The notes below the pieces were generated by a model. That model worked only from the letters and a program-made list of their open reading frames with translations, had not been told where the DNA came from and did not search any database. From Actinomycetes bacterium (lineage in GTDB: Bacteria > Actinomycetota > Acidimicrobiia > Acidimicrobiales > Acidimicrobiaceae), in contig JAJZXI010000004.1 in the NCBI GenBank assembly GCA_021806545.1, positions 1 through 41,557 of the forward strand: a stretch of DNA of 41,557 bases. Direction: 5' to 3'. Below, piece by piece: positions 8,808 through 18,075 of the stretch (the first letter of the stretch is position 1; each line of letters starts with the position of its first letter). A program made the translations under genes and the position numbers.

Positions 8808-9434
8808 TTACTTCGAGAACAACTCCACAACGAGCTGTTCGCGCACGTCGAGATCGATCTGCTCGCGAAGTGGCGGATTCAGCACGCGCACTGCAAAGCC
8901 AGTGGGAGCGACCTCGAGCCAGGCCGGAGCCGGTCGGGCCAAAACATCTCGATTGAACTCTATCACCGCCAGTGAATGTGAGCTCTCTTTGAGCGACGCT
9001 TGTTGGCCTGGTCGCAGGCGATAACTCGGGATATCTACTCGCTTGCCATCGACCAGAATATGGCCGTGCCGGACCAGCTGACGGGCCTGAGCGCGCGAGG
9101 ATCCCCACCCTGCGCGATAGACGACGTTATCGAGGCGCAACTCGAGCAGCTGGAGAAGCCTCTCGCCGGTGATACCACGCTGTCGAGCCGCCTCACCGTA
9201 TGTCTTGGAGAACTGTCGCCCCATCACCCCATAGGTCCTGCGAACCTTCTGCTTCTCTCGAAGCTGGATCGAGTACTCCGAAGGCTGGCGTTGGCGGTCC
9301 CGACCGTGTTCACCAGGAGGAAACCGCCCGATTGTAATCGGGCACTTCGCACTATCGCACTTTGGCCCCTTCAGGTACAGCTTGGTCTTCTCTCTGCGAC
9401 ACAACCGACATACCGGACCCGTGTAACGCGCCAT
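8808..9434 (-). CDS. rpsD: 30S ribosomal protein S4 (zinc type)
   Basis: S4 starts 30S assembly by binding the 5' domain of 16S rRNA and can act as a translational repressor. The 208-residue protein keeps a four-cysteine zinc site near the N-terminus (Cys9, Cys12, Cys26, Cys31) and the S4 RNA-binding domain (LELRLDNVVYRAGW). It starts directly after the rpsK stop with no gap. Confidence 0.98.
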   Translation of the reverse strand: MARYTGPVCRLCRREKTKLYLKGPKCDSAKCPITIGRFPPGEHGRDRQRQPSEYSIQLREKQKVRRTYGVMGRQFSKTYGEAARQRGITGERLLQLLELRLDNVVYRAGWGSSRAQARQLVRHGHILVDGKRVDIPSYRLRPGQQASLKESSHSLAVIEFNRDVLARPAPAWLEVAPTGFAVRVLNPPLREQIDLDVREQLVVELFSK

Positions 9435-9833
9435 CTAAACTCTTCTCCTCTTCTTGGGTCGGCATCCGTTATGCGGAATCGGCGTCACGTCCCGGACAGA
9501 ACGAATCTCGATGCCCGCCGACGACAACGCCTTGTGGGCGGTCTCACGGCCGGAGCCGGGACCTTTCAACATGACGTCGACCTCACGCACGCCGTGCTCC
9601 ATCGCCCGCTTGGCGCACGTCTCACCAGCCACCTGAGCGGCAAACGGCGTTGACTTACGACTCCCCTTGAACCCAACGTTGCCCGAACTCGCCCACGCGA
9701 GCACATTGCCTGTTGGATCCGTGATCGTCACGATCGTGTTGTTGAACGACGAGTGAATATAGGCGACTCCTCGCGCAATATTCTTCCTCTCCCGCTTGCG
9801 CGGTCTCCTACCGCCTGGTCTTGGCTTTGCCAC
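9435..9833 (-). CDS. rpsK: 30S ribosomal protein S11
   Basis: S11 forms part of the 30S platform near the E site. The 132 residues carry [20 protein letters not shown] and the C-terminal [13 protein letters not shown], including the Asn-Gly that becomes isoaspartate in many bacteria. The start is GTG at 9833, with AGGAG four bases upstream. Confidence 0.98.
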   Translation of the reverse strand: MAKPRPGGRRPRKRERKNIARGVAYIHSSFNNTIVTITDPTGNVLAWASSGNVGFKGSRKSTPFAAQVAGETCAKRAMEHGVREVDVMLKGPGSGRETAHKALSSAGIEIRSVRDVTPIPHNGCRPKKRRRV

Positions 9834-9899
9834 AAAACTCCTCTCACAATCGGCGGACTACCCGCCGCCCTTCGTGCCATCGCGGCCCAACGCCGCAAG

Positions 9900-10277
9900 C
9901 TAACGCTTGACCTTCTTCTTACCAGCTACCGTCTTACGCGGGCCCTTGCGTGTCCTCGCATTCGTGTGGGTACGCTGCCCATGCACCGGAAGTCCGCGAC
10001 GATGGCGGATGCCGGCATAACACCCGATTTGAACCTTGCGCTTGATGTTCTGATCGATGTCCCGACGCAGATCACCCTCTACCTTGAGGTTCTGATCGAT
10101 ATAGGTGCGAAGGCGGAGAATCTCGTCATCGGTGAGATCTCGAACCCTCGTGTCCGGGCTGACCTCAGTGGAGGCGCAAATCTGCTGCGCCGTTGTGAGG
10201 CCAATCCCGAAGATATAGGTCAGCGCTACCTCGACGCGCTTCTCCCGCGGAATATCAACACCTGCTATACGAGCCAT
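9900..10277 (-). CDS. rpsM: 30S ribosomal protein S13
   Basis: S13 sits in the 30S head and contacts the P-site tRNA and the B1 bridge. The 125 residues include [20 protein letters not shown] and the basic tail [15 protein letters not shown]. It starts two bases after the rpmJ stop. A 66-base gap before rpsK holds a short 5-bp GC hairpin but no T-run. Confidence 0.98.
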   Translation of the reverse strand: MARIAGVDIPREKRVEVALTYIFGIGLTTAQQICASTEVSPDTRVRDLTDDEILRLRTYIDQNLKVEGDLRRDIDQNIKRKVQIGCYAGIRHRRGLPVHGQRTHTNARTRKGPRKTVAGKKKVKR

Positions 10278-10279
10278 AC

Positions 10280-10393
10280 CTATCCTTGCCGTTGCTTATG
10301 ACGAGGGTTCTCGCAGATCACGAGCACCCGACCTTCTCTGCGGATCAACTTGCACTTCTCACAGATTGGCTTGACACTTGGTCGCACCTTCAT
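10280..10393 (-). CDS. rpmJ: 50S ribosomal protein L36 (zinc type)
   Basis: This 37-codon gene encodes L36, a small zinc-ribbon protein of the 50S subunit. The protein starts [14 protein letters not shown] and ends NPRHKQRQG, with zinc ligands Cys11, Cys14, Cys27 and His32 all present. GAGGAAGGAG lies just before the ATG. Its place between infA and rpsM is the conserved one. Confidence 0.97.
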   Translation of the reverse strand: MKVRPSVKPICEKCKLIRREGRVLVICENPRHKQRQG

Positions 10394-10490
10394 AGTGCTC
10401 CTTCCTCACTCAGCAAGCAAACCGCCACTTCGTGTCCCTGCTAACCTGGCGGCACCACCGGGCCACCATAATCTTTTCTTTCCGCTGTGA

Positions 10491-10715
10491 CTACTTATAC
10501 CTGTAGGTGATACGACCTCGAGCGAGATCGTAGGGAGTGAACTCCACCTGGACCTTGTCTCCAGGCAGTATCCTGATCCGATGCATGCGCATCTTCCCGG
10601 AACTGTGGGCCAGCACCTTGAGGCCATTCTCCAGTTCGACTCGAAACATCGCATTCGGGAGTGGTTCCACCACCGTCCCCTCAAGGACGATCGTGTCCTC
10701 TTTTCCTTTCGCCAG
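10491..10715 (-). CDS. infA: Translation initiation factor IF-1, CTG start
   Basis: IF-1 is a single OB-fold protein that blocks the A site of the 30S subunit during initiation. The frame keeps the whole family sequence: [20 protein letters not shown], then [20 protein letters not shown] and ending GRITYRYK, 74 residues. Between the in-frame stop at 10725-10727 and a GTG at 10673 the only plausible start codon is CTG at 10715, with AGGAGG five bases upstream. Starting at the GTG would delete the first strand of the OB fold. An ATG at 10720 directly touching the AGGAGG is out of frame. The CTG start is therefore inferred with fair confidence. Confidence 0.93.
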   Translation of the reverse strand: MAKGKEDTIVLEGTVVEPLPNAMFRVELENGLKVLAHSSGKMRMHRIRILPGDKVQVEFTPYDLARGRITYRYK

Positions 10716-10761
10716 TTCATCCTCCTACAGATAATGCTGATTGATACTCCCAGACACGCCA

Positions 10762-10776
10762 CGCCCCTCAGGGGCG
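10762..10776 (-). repeat. GC-rich hairpin in infA leader
   Basis: CGCCCC-TCA-GGGGCG is a perfect 6-bp stem with a three-base loop in the 131-base gap between map and infA. No T-run follows on the minus strand, so it is not a standard terminator. A TATACT hexamer (10829-10834 on the complement) in the same gap could be a -10 element but has no matching -35. Confidence 0.35.
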
Positions 10777-10846
10777 AGGCCTTTGCTTGCCGACCAATCG
10801 GCCGCGGGGCGCAAAAAGCTACCCTGCTAGTATAATCGGAAGCCAC

Positions 10847-11602
10847 TCAAGGGGTGCCATCAAGCTCCGTAAAGACCTCCGGACCATCCTCAGTCACAGC
10901 GATCGTGTGTTCGAAATGCGCCGCCCAAGTCCCGTCCGCGGTAACCACCCCCCAGCCATCCGGCAGCACGACCGTCTCCTCCCCACCAAGGGTGAGCATG
11001 GGTTCAACTGCATAGACCTCGTGGACCCTGAGCTTAGGGCCGGGCCGCCCCGGCCAATAGTTTGGGACATTGGGAGGCTCGTGCATCTGCGTGCCAATAC
11101 CGTGCCCAACATAGTCACGAATCACTCCAAGGTGCGCGCCGAGGGCAACCTCCTCTACCGCCCGTCCGATCTCGTGAAGGTGACGTCCCGCAAACATCTG
11201 TTCAATCCCAGCCACCAGGGAGGCCCGGGTCACCTCGACAAGCCGCTGAACAGGCTTGGACACCTCGCCAACGGCTACGGTAATAGCAGCGTCACCGTGG
11301 TAACCCTCGACAATTGCGCCGGCATCGATCGAGATGATATCACCCTCTCGCAAGACCTCTGTCGGGCTGGGTATCCCATGAACGATGACATTATTGCGCG
11401 ACGTGCAGATCACAGCCGGAAAACCGTGATAGCCCAGGAAGTTGGATCGTGCTGCGCGCTTGGCAAGCACTTCGCGTGCCACTTGGTCCAAATCTGCCGT
11501 GGTAATCCCGGGCCGAACGGCATCGCGACAGGCTGCAAGCATCTCCGCGGTCACTTTGCCTGCCTTGCGCATCGAGGCAAGTTCCACCACCGTACGAATC
11601 AT
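10847..11602 (-). CDS. map: Methionine aminopeptidase, type I
   Basis: MetAP removes the initiator methionine from nascent proteins. The protein (251 residues from the ATG at 11602) has the pita-bread metal ligands in family order: SIDAGAIVEGYHGDAA (two Asp), YVGHGIGTQMHEPP (His), EPMLT (Glu) and FEHTIAVTEDG (Glu). I prefer this ATG because GGAGG lies nine bases upstream; a TTG at 11608, overlapping the adk stop as TTGA, is only three bases from it. Its place after secY and adk is conserved. Confidence 0.96.
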   Translation of the reverse strand: MIRTVVELASMRKAGKVTAEMLAACRDAVRPGITTADLDQVAREVLAKRAARSNFLGYHGFPAVICTSRNNVIVHGIPSPTEVLREGDIISIDAGAIVEGYHGDAAITVAVGEVSKPVQRLVEVTRASLVAGIEQMFAGRHLHEIGRAVEEVALGAHLGVIRDYVGHGIGTQMHEPPNVPNYWPGRPGPKLRVHEVYAVEPMLTLGGEETVVLPDGWGVVTADGTWAAHFEHTIAVTEDGPEVFTELDGTP

Positions 11603-11604
11603 TC

Positions 11605-12282
11605 TCAACCGCCTCCGGAGAATCCGTGTCTCGCCAACACGTCGCTGATTCGGCCAAGAACCTCATCAGGGGTTCCGATGCCATCGACGGTCTCCAAAAG
11701 ACCCAAATCAGCGTACAGACCCAACAACGGTGTCGTCGTCTCCTCGTAAATCTCGAGCCTGCGCAAGATCGCCGCCTCGGTATCATCCTCTCGCTGGATG
11801 AGTTCGCCTCCGCAGTTATCGCAGATGCCTGCGGTTTTGGGCGGCAGTTCATCAGAGTAAATGCTGCCACAGACTGAGCAAACCCGCCGCGAAGACAGGC
11901 GGCGTAAGACCAAATCGACCGGCACCTCAAGATTGATGACGATATGCAGCGAAGCAGGACTCAAAAGCTCATTGAGCGCCTCGGCCTGATCCTTGGTACG
12001 AGGGAAGCCGTCGAGCACAAAACCCCGCAAACGCGCATCAGGCTGCTCCAAACGCTCTGCGATGACTCCGTTGATGACCGAGTCAGGTACGAGCTCGCCG
12101 CGATCCATGAAGGACTTGGCGAGTTGTCCAAACGGAGACCCAGCGGCCACTGCAGCACGCAACATGTCACCCGTGGAGATGTGGGGAATCGCGTACCGGT
12201 GGGATACCCTGACGCACTGAGTACCTTTCCCCGCCCCTTGTCGGCCTACCAACACGAGTCGGAGAGGGTGAGCAGCGGTCAT
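11605..12282 (-). CDS. adk: Adenylate kinase (zinc LID)
   Basis: Adk interconverts ATP plus AMP and two ADP. The 225-residue long form has the P-loop GRQGAGKGTQ (residues 13-22; most family members have G-P-P or G-A-P at the first positions), the AMP site ISTGDMLRAAV, and a LID with four cysteines (135, 138, 154, 157) that should bind zinc. Its ATG follows the secY stop directly. The secY-adk-map-infA order is the standard Gram-positive one. Confidence 0.98.
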   Translation of the reverse strand: MTAAHPLRLVLVGRQGAGKGTQCVRVSHRYAIPHISTGDMLRAAVAAGSPFGQLAKSFMDRGELVPDSVINGVIAERLEQPDARLRGFVLDGFPRTKDQAEALNELLSPASLHIVINLEVPVDLVLRRLSSRRVCSVCGSIYSDELPPKTAGICDNCGGELIQREDDTEAAILRRLEIYEETTTPLLGLYADLGLLETVDGIGTPDEVLGRISDVLARHGFSGGG

Positions 12283-13578
12283 CTACTTCAGGAATCCCTT
12301 ATAGTTACGCATGGTCAGTTGAGAGTTGATCTGCTTTACCGTCTCGAGGGCGACGATAACCGCGATCAGGATCGTCGTACCGGCGTAGGGAAACGACGTG
12401 ATGTGCCATGCCGACAATAGGATCGATGGGATCACTGCGATGGCAGCAAGGAATAACGCGCCCGGCAAGGTGATTCTGTTGAGGATACGCGAAAGATACT
12501 GTTGTGTAGGCTGACCAGGTCGAACACCCGGTATATAGCCATTTTGCTTACGAATAACCTCGGCCTGCTGGTACGGATCGAAGGCAACCGTAACGTAGAA
12601 GAACGTGAACACAATGATCAACAGACCATAGGTGATGATATAAAAGCCGCTCGTCGCGTTCAAGAGGTGATTGTTGACGAACGTTCGAAAGCTAGTTACC
12701 GGGATCACGTTGGACAACAAAACCGGAAAGTAAAGAATCGATGAAGCAAAAATGATCGGAATGACACCGGCCTGATTCACCTTCAGGGGAATGTATGAAT
12801 TACCCCCTTCGTACATCCGCCGGCCCACGACCCTGCGGGCGAAGACGACGGGAATCCGGCGCTGTCCCTGTTCGACAAAGACAATCGCGACGAGCAGCAG
12901 CAAAACCACCAAGACAATGACCGTGAACTTGAGAGCCCCCGCCTGGTCGTAGATGAGGCGCCCTCCCGAAGGAATGATGCTGACCACGTTCGCAAAAATC
13001 AGAATTGACATGCCCTGGCCAACTCCACGCTCGGTGATGGACTCCGCCATCCACATCACCAACGCCGTGCCTGCCGTCAAGGTGAGGACGATAAAAAGTA
13101 CGCGAGGAACCGTGAAGTCCGGTATGAGATCGAGCGCCTTCTGGTTCGCCAACAAAATACCAAGGCCGCTATGGAATACAAAAGCCAGACCAGTGGCCTG
13201 CAGAAGCGCAAGACCGATCGTGAGATATCGGGTAGTTTGGGTGATCTTGCGTTCACCGGCAGACCCCTGGTCTCTCCACTCCGTCAGTTTCGGGATCACG
13301 CCAGTGAGCAGCTGGATAATGATCGAAGAGGTGATGTAGGGCATGATACCCAATCCAAACAGTGCCGCTCGAGAAAGCGCACCACCGGAAAATAGGTCGA
13401 GAAAACCGAAGATCCCTGCGCCTCGAGACTGCGTCACCAGCTGGTGTATGGCCGAATAGCTGACGCCAGGCACCGGAATATTAGAGCCTAGCTGATAGAT
13501 TCCGACCATAAGTAGTGTGAAAAGGACCTTATTCCTAAGGTCCTTGACACGAAAAACATTGACAAAGTTCTGGAGCAT
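12283..13578 (-). CDS. secY: Protein translocase subunit SecY
   Basis: SecY is the channel of the Sec translocon. The 431 residues carry about ten hydrophobic membrane segments. Family marks are the N-terminal FRVKDLRNKVLFTL, the plug region after PVPGVSY, and the cytoplasmic loop GQRRIPVVFARR. It lies in its conserved position after rplO and will work with SecE encoded at 38740-39021. Confidence 0.98.
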   Translation of the reverse strand: MLQNFVNVFRVKDLRNKVLFTLLMVGIYQLGSNIPVPGVSYSAIHQLVTQSRGAGIFGFLDLFSGGALSRAALFGLGIMPYITSSIIIQLLTGVIPKLTEWRDQGSAGERKITQTTRYLTIGLALLQATGLAFVFHSGLGILLANQKALDLIPDFTVPRVLFIVLTLTAGTALVMWMAESITERGVGQGMSILIFANVVSIIPSGGRLIYDQAGALKFTVIVLVVLLLLVAIVFVEQGQRRIPVVFARRVVGRRMYEGGNSYIPLKVNQAGVIPIIFASSILYFPVLLSNVIPVTSFRTFVNNHLLNATSGFYIITYGLLIIVFTFFYVTVAFDPYQQAEVIRKQNGYIPGVRPGQPTQQYLSRILNRITLPGALFLAAIAVIPSILLSAWHITSFPYAGTTILIAVIVALETVKQINSQLTMRNYKGFLK

Positions 13579-13603
13579 CAGACTCTACTACGCTTCCGCT
13601 TCA

Positions 13604-14104
13604 CTACCGATTCATCAGGGCGTTGCCCAAGGATGGACGACGGCCTGACTTGTAAGGCAACGGCAACTCGGTCACCGATCCACCTGCAGATTCTATCATC
13701 TCCCTAGCGGCCTTGGAAAATCCGTGCGCCGAGACCTCGAGACCAGCCTCAATAGCACCACGAGCACAGACCTTCACTAGGGCACCCTTGCGAATGACCC
13801 CAGCCTCTTCGAGCACCGCAGGAGACACCGACCGTACGCCACGCTCCGCAAGCACCGCGAGCTGATCAAGATTCACAACGGTGTAGGAGACGCGAAAGGG
13901 GTTGTCGAAACCCCTCAACTTCGGAATGCGCTGCGTCAGCGGCAACTGGCCACCCTCAAACCCTACTGGGATCGTATCACGAGCGCCCTGACCCTTGGTG
14001 CCACGCCCAGCCGTCTTGCCGCCCTTGCCACCGATACCACGGCCTACTCGACGTTTACGCGTCTTGGCACCCTCATTCGGGGAAAGATCGTGTAGGTAAA
14101 TCAC
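13604..14104 (-). CDS. rplO: 50S ribosomal protein L15
   Basis: L15 is a late-assembly 50S protein with a long basic N-terminal extension into 23S rRNA. The 166 residues include KRRVGRGIGGKGGKTAGRGT and PLTQRIPKLRGF. The start is GTG at 14104, overlapping the rpmD stop as GTGA. It precedes secY by 25 bases. Confidence 0.97.
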   Translation of the reverse strand: MIYLHDLSPNEGAKTRKRRVGRGIGGKGGKTAGRGTKGQGARDTIPVGFEGGQLPLTQRIPKLRGFDNPFRVSYTVVNLDQLAVLAERGVRSVSPAVLEEAGVIRKGALVKVCARGAIEAGLEVSAHGFSKAAREMIESAGGSVTELPLPYKSGRRPSLGNALMNR

Positions 14105-14304
14105 TGCAACTCCTCTACGACAACAAGGTGCGCCACGTTGCGCAACATGCCTCGAATCTCTGGTCGATCTGGCAACACATGTTCCCTGCCAATACGGCCA
14201 AGCCCAAGCGCTCGCAGCGTACCACGGTGAACGGGCTTGGATCCGATCAGAGAACGTACCTGTCGAACCTTTATCTGCTTGTTTTCGCCCTGCTTCTTAC
14301 TCAT
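14101..14304 (-). CDS. rpmD: 50S ribosomal protein L30
   Basis: L30 is a small 50S protein. From the ATG at 14304 it has 67 residues, with the family core [20 protein letters not shown] and ALGLGRIG. The ATG overlaps the rpsE stop by eight bases (ATGAGTAA), which favours this start over any longer upstream frame. The N-terminal [10 protein letters not shown] is slightly longer than the shortest bacterial forms. Confidence 0.95.
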   Translation of the reverse strand: MSKKQGENKQIKVRQVRSLIGSKPVHRGTLRALGLGRIGREHVLPDRPEIRGMLRNVAHLVVVEELQ

Positions 14305-14839
14305 GGGCACTCTCCTGCTGACGCTTACGCTCCTCATACGAGGCGAGCAAACCCTTGGGTGCGACCTGATCGGGATACTTGCCTCTTGCCCTCGCGATGT
14401 GCTCGGGGCTGAGCAGGTGCGCAAGCCCATCCATCGTCGCATGGGCAACGTTGATACCATTCGACGAACCAAGCGACTTGGCCAAGACATCCGTGATGCC
14501 GGCCATCTCGAGGATAGCGCGTGCCGCACCGCCGGCAATCACTCCAGTACCAGGAGCTGCTGGCTTGAGCAGTACACGCCCCGCTCCAGCGCGCCCGATA
14601 ATCGGGTGCGGAATGGTCGATCCCGCAAGCGGAACGGAAATTAACTTGCGCCGGGCCTCTTCTGTCCCCTTCTGCACCGCGATGCTGGCCTCCTTGGCCT
14701 TGCCATAGCCGATGCCAACCCGACCGTTACCATCACCGACCACCATGAGCGCCGTGAATGAAAATCGCCGACCACCTTTGACAACCTTTGAGACTCGGTT
14801 GACTTTGATCGTCCTGTCCTCGTATTGACTCTCCGGCAT
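14297..14839 (-). CDS. rpsE: 30S ribosomal protein S5
   Basis: S5 lies at the 30S mRNA entry channel and helps decoding accuracy. The 180 residues have [20 protein letters not shown] and the [19 protein letters not shown] loop with the usual sequence at the spectinomycin site. GGAG lies six bases before the ATG, which abuts the rplR stop. Confidence 0.98.
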   Translation of the reverse strand: MPESQYEDRTIKVNRVSKVVKGGRRFSFTALMVVGDGNGRVGIGYGKAKEASIAVQKGTEEARRKLISVPLAGSTIPHPIIGRAGAGRVLLKPAAPGTGVIAGGAARAILEMAGITDVLAKSLGSSNGINVAHATMDGLAHLLSPEHIARARGKYPDQVAPKGLLASYEERKRQQESAHE

Positions 14840-15193
14840 CTAAAACTCCAATCCAGCTTCTCGAGCCGCCTCGGCGAGGGCCGCTACCCTCCCGTGGTAT
14901 TGAAAGCCACCGCGATCGAACACCACACGGGTCACCCCATGAGCCGCTGCTCGCTCGGCAATCACTCGACCAACCTCTTTGGCAGCATCACAGTTACTCG
15001 TTGGGCCCCCTGGAAACTCCAGCGTCGAGGCGGCCGCCAAGGTCATCCCCTTGTCATCATCAATTAACTGAGCAAACATGTGCCGGTTCGACCGGTAGAC
15101 GGCCAGCCTCGGACGCTCGGCTGATCCAGCAACCTTACGCCTAACCCGCTGATGTCGCCTCTTTTGTCGACTAAACGACTGACTCACTGACAT
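14840..15193 (-). CDS. rplR: 50S ribosomal protein L18
   Basis: L18 binds 5S rRNA with L5. The 117 residues include [20 protein letters not shown] and the C-terminal [20 protein letters not shown], both diagnostic. It lies six bases after rplF and directly before rpsE, the standard spc order. Confidence 0.98.
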   Translation of the reverse strand: MSVSQSFSRQKRRHQRVRRKVAGSAERPRLAVYRSNRHMFAQLIDDDKGMTLAAASTLEFPGGPTSNCDAAKEVGRVIAERAAAHGVTRVVFDRGGFQYHGRVAALAEAAREAGLEF

Positions 15194-15199
15194 CGCAAC

Positions 15200-15739
15200 C
15201 TACTTCCCGGCCTTTCCAACCTTGCGCACAACCCTCTCGCCCTCATAGCGAACACCTTTACCCTTATAGGGCTCCGGTTTACGAATCTTACGGATATTCG
15301 CAGCTACTTGGCCAACAAGCTCCTTGTCGACCCCTTGGACGATCAATCGCGTAGGAGACGGCGCCTCGAAAGCGATCCCCTCTGGCGCTCGAACGATCAC
15401 CGGATGCGAGAACCCCAAAGCCAGCTCTACCTCGCCCGGGGAACGCAGCTGTGCGCGATAACCGACACCAACGATCTCGAGCTGCTTGCGAAACCCTTCA
15501 CTGACACCGACCACCATGTTATTAACCAACGTCCTCGATAGGCCGTGCATCGCTCGCGCCTGACGGGTATCGTCCACGCGCGTGACATTCACCGTGCGCT
15601 CGTCAAGCTCTACCGCCACCATCGGAGGCAAATCCCTTTCGAGCTGCCCCCTGGGGCCCTGAACCTTGACACGCGAACCATCGATGGCAATATCGACACC
15701 GTCGGGAAGGACAATCGGCTGTTTACCTATACGTGACAC
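15200..15739 (-). CDS. rplF: 50S ribosomal protein L6
   Basis: L6 sits near the sarcin-ricin loop and the GTPase centre. The start is GTG at 15739, giving SRIGKQPIVLPDGV at the N-terminus and 179 residues, matching the family. A longer in-frame extension upstream is not conserved. AGGAG lies nine bases before the GTG. The C-terminal KPEPYKGKGVRYEGE signature is complete. Confidence 0.96.
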   Translation of the reverse strand: MSRIGKQPIVLPDGVDIAIDGSRVKVQGPRGQLERDLPPMVAVELDERTVNVTRVDDTRQARAMHGLSRTLVNNMVVGVSEGFRKQLEIVGVGYRAQLRSPGEVELALGFSHPVIVRAPEGIAFEAPSPTRLIVQGVDKELVGQVAANIRKIRKPEPYKGKGVRYEGERVVRKVGKAGK

Positions 15740-15753
15740 CTTCTCAGACTCCT

Positions 15754-16164
15754 CTACCACACATGACAGATGACCTCGCCCCCGACGCCAGCCCTGCGAG
15801 CATCGCGATCCGTCATCAGCCCCCGCGACGTCGAAAGAACAGCCACGCCCATGCCACCGAAAACACGCTGAATTGAGGCGGCCTGGGTATAGACACGCAG
15901 CCCTGGCTTCGAGACGCGCGTGATACCGTTGATCGCGCACTCGCGGTTCCGAGCACCCACATAACGCAGCTGAATCTCGAGCACTGTCCCCGGTCCAGCC
16001 TCAGCGGGCGAGACGGAAAACCCCTCGATATAGCCCTCCTCCTTGAGGATACGGGCAAGTTCCGTTTTGATCTTGGAGCCAGGCATCCGAACCACGCTGT
16101 GACGGACTCGCGAAGCATTGCGAATCCGGGTGAGCATATCCGCAATTGGATCAGTCATACTCAT
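15754..16164 (-). CDS. rpsH: 30S ribosomal protein S8
   Basis: S8 binds the central domain of 16S rRNA and in enteric bacteria represses the spc operon by binding the rplE region. The 136 residues have MTDPIADMLTRIRNA and the C-terminal STSRGLMTDRDARRAGVGGE. The ATG used gives MSM before TDPIADML; the second Met is an alternative. It lies 10 bases after rpsN. Confidence 0.97.
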   Translation of the reverse strand: MSMTDPIADMLTRIRNASRVRHSVVRMPGSKIKTELARILKEEGYIEGFSVSPAEAGPGTVLEIQLRYVGARNRECAINGITRVSKPGLRVYTQAASIQRVFGGMGVAVLSTSRGLMTDRDARRAGVGGEVICHVW

Positions 16165-16174
16165 CGCTAACCTC

Positions 16175-16360
16175 CTACCAGCTGGCCTTCGTCACGCCAG
16201 GAATCTCGCCGAGATGCGCCATCTCCCTCAGACAGATCCTGCACAGACCAAACTTACGATAGACCGCATGCGGTCGACCGCAGCGTTGGCATCGCGTATA
16301 GGCCCGCACTCGATACTTTGGGCGGCGATTCGACTTGGCAATCAACGCTTTCGTGGCCAT
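16175..16360 (-). CDS. rpsN: 30S ribosomal protein S14, zinc type
   Basis: This is the short 61-residue zinc-binding S14 (type Z) with Cys24, Cys27, Cys40 and Cys43. S14 sits in the 30S head next to S3 and S10. It abuts the rplE stop. The longer zinc-free paralogue that some actinobacteria carry is not in this window. Confidence 0.98.
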   Translation of the reverse strand: MATKALIAKSNRRPKYRVRAYTRCQRCGRPHAVYRKFGLCRICLREMAHLGEIPGVTKASW

Positions 16361-16930
16361 TTATACACCTTCCTTCCGGAACGGGAAGCCAAAGGCAAGC
16401 AGTAGCGCTCGCCCCTGAGCATCAGAAGCAGCCGTCGTGACAATGGTGATGTCCATACCACGCGTGGCATCGACTTTGTCATAATCGATCTCTGGAAAAA
16501 TCAACTGCTCGTTGACGCCAAAAGAGTAGTTCCCATGGCCATCGAACGAGCGCGGATTCAGACCACGAAAATCTCGAATACGAGGAATCGCAATCGCGAT
16601 CAAGCGATCAAAGAACTCCCACATACGGTCACCGCGCAGGGTAACCATTGCCCCGATCGGCATACCCTCGCGCAACTTGAAGGCCGCAATTGACTTACGC
16701 GCTCGCCTGGTAGCAGGCTTTTGACCGGTGATCGCCTCGAGATCGCGTATCGCGCCCTCGAGCAGCGACTGCTGCTGTGTCGCTCGGCCAACACCCATAT
16801 TGACGACGATCTTGTCAAGCGTCGGTACCTGGTGCACATTCTTGACACCAAGCTCCTCAAACAAGCGCGCCTTGATCTCGGTATCGTAACGAACCTTGAG
16901 ACGTGGCCGCTCCGTCACTGTAGTACTCAT
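16361..16930 (-). CDS. rplE: 50S ribosomal protein L5
   Basis: L5 anchors 5S rRNA and contacts the 30S head. I chose the ATG at 16930, which overlaps the rplX stop as ATGA and has GGAG four to six bases upstream, giving 189 residues beginning [16 protein letters not shown] start at 16954 would overlap rplX by 28 bases. Family marks are [23 protein letters not shown] and [11 protein letters not shown]. Confidence 0.97.
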   Translation of the reverse strand: MSTTVTERPRLKVRYDTEIKARLFEELGVKNVHQVPTLDKIVVNMGVGRATQQQSLLEGAIRDLEAITGQKPATRRARKSIAAFKLREGMPIGAMVTLRGDRMWEFFDRLIAIAIPRIRDFRGLNPRSFDGHGNYSFGVNEQLIFPEIDYDKVDATRGMDITIVTTAASDAQGRALLLAFGFPFRKEGV

Positions 16931-17232
16931 AGCGCTCCTCGGCACTTCCGGCAAACACGGAACCGCTTGCCAAACTCATCAACATCGATTGCAATCCGAG
17001 TCGGCCCACACGTCGAGCACACCACCGCGACGTTTGACGCGTCGATAGGCAACGACTTATCAATGATCCCTCCTGGGGTCGTCGTATCGCGTGCCTTCGT
17101 GTGACGCTTGACGACATGTACGCCCTCGACAAGCACCTTGCCCTCAGCCGGATATGCCTTGAGGATCTGCCCCTCTGAACCCTTGTCAGTCCCACACAGG
17201 ACTCGAACTCGATCTCCACTCTTCAATCGCAT
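16927..17232 (-). CDS. rplX: 50S ribosomal protein L24 (zinc type)
   Basis: L24 is an assembly initiator of the 50S subunit. The 101 residues contain the KOW motif ([18 protein letters not shown]) and two CxxC pairs (Cys72/75, Cys94/97) forming a zinc knuckle. Its ATG shares one base with the rplN stop (TAATG). Confidence 0.97.
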   Translation of the reverse strand: MRLKSGDRVRVLCGTDKGSEGQILKAYPAEGKVLVEGVHVVKRHTKARDTTTPGGIIDKSLPIDASNVAVVCSTCGPTRIAIDVDEFGKRFRVCRKCRGAL

Positions 17233-17600
17233 TACAACACCTCCGGTGCCAATGAAACAATGCGCATAAATCGCTTGTCACGCAGCTCCCGACCGACCGG
17301 CCCGAAGATTCGGGTGCCACGCGGCTGCAGCTGATCATTGATCAGAACGGCGGCATTGTCATCAAAGCGGATATAGCTGCCATCCGCTCGGCGCGACTCC
17401 TTGCGCGTGCGCACGACAACACACTTGACAACGTCCCCACGCTTGACGCCAGCACCCGGGAGCGCATCCTTCACGGTCGCGATGAACACATCACCGATGC
17501 CCGCGTAACGCCGACGACTACCACCTAACACGCGAATGCAGAGCACTTCGCGGGCTCCCGAATTGTCGGCCACTCGCAGCCGACTCTCTTGCTGAATCAC
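17232..17600 (-). CDS. rplN: 50S ribosomal protein L14
   Basis: L14 lies at the subunit interface (bridge B8). The start is GTG at 17600, overlapping the rpsQ stop as GTGA with GGAG eight bases before it. This gives the normal 122-residue protein beginning [18 protein letters not shown] after the initiator. Longer in-frame sequence upstream is not conserved. Confidence 0.97.
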   Translation of the reverse strand: MIQQESRLRVADNSGAREVLCIRVLGGSRRRYAGIGDVFIATVKDALPGAGVKRGDVVKCVVVRTRKESRRADGSYIRFDDNAAVLINDQLQPRGTRIFGPVGRELRDKRFMRIVSLAPEVL

Positions 17601-17866
17601 CTTGCACGCTCCACCACTCGAACCAACCTCCAACGCTTGAGCTTTGAGAGCGGTCGGGTCTCGACGACCTCGACGGTATCCCCCACATGGGCATCATTAT
17701 GCTCATCGTGGACGTAGAGCCTCTTTGTTCTTGAGATCGTGCGCATGTACCGCGGGTGACGAACTCGCTGATTCACCAGCACGACAATCGTCTGATCCAT
17801 GGCGTCGGACGCTACCACGCCCTCGCGCACCTTTCGCTGTGGGCGCTCGTCCTGAGACTCGCTCAT
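17597..17866 (-). CDS. rpsQ: 30S ribosomal protein S17
   Basis: S17 is an early 30S assembly protein with an OB fold. From the ATG at 17866 it has 89 residues, including [18 protein letters not shown] and the [16 protein letters not shown] tail. AGGAGG lies six bases before this ATG; a GTG one codon upstream is too close to it. Confidence 0.97.
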   Translation of the reverse strand: MSESQDERPQRKVREGVVASDAMDQTIVVLVNQRVRHPRYMRTISRTKRLYVHDEHNDAHVGDTVEVVETRPLSKLKRWRLVRVVERAR

Positions 17867-18075
17867 CACTTTCCTCCTCGGGCAATAATGCGCCGTTCAC
17901 TCAAAACCGTCTCAATACGGGCGATCTCCTTACGAAGAACACCCAATTTGGCGGTGTCTGTCCCTTGGGCCGACGCTAGAGCAAAGCGCAGGCGGAATAG
18001 CTCCTCCTTGGCCTCAAGCAGCTTGGTCTGCAACTCCTCATCGAGAAGCTCTCGAAGATCGACGGCCTTGCTCAT
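17866..18075 (-). CDS. rpmC: 50S ribosomal protein L29
   Basis: L29 is a small helical protein at the tunnel exit, part of the docking site for trigger factor and SRP with L23. The 69 residues include [20 protein letters not shown] and the [16 protein letters not shown] end. Its ATG overlaps the rplP stop as ATGA, and its stop touches the rpsQ start. Confidence 0.97.
   Translation of the reverse strand: MSKAVDLRELLDEELQTKLLEAKEELFRLRFALASAQGTDTAKLGVLRKEIARIETVLSERRIIARGGK

Noticed and set aside
10406-10720. ATG frame beginning directly after AGGAGG at infA
   Set aside because: The ATG touches the ribosome-binding sequence with no spacer and the frame does not encode IF-1 or any known protein.
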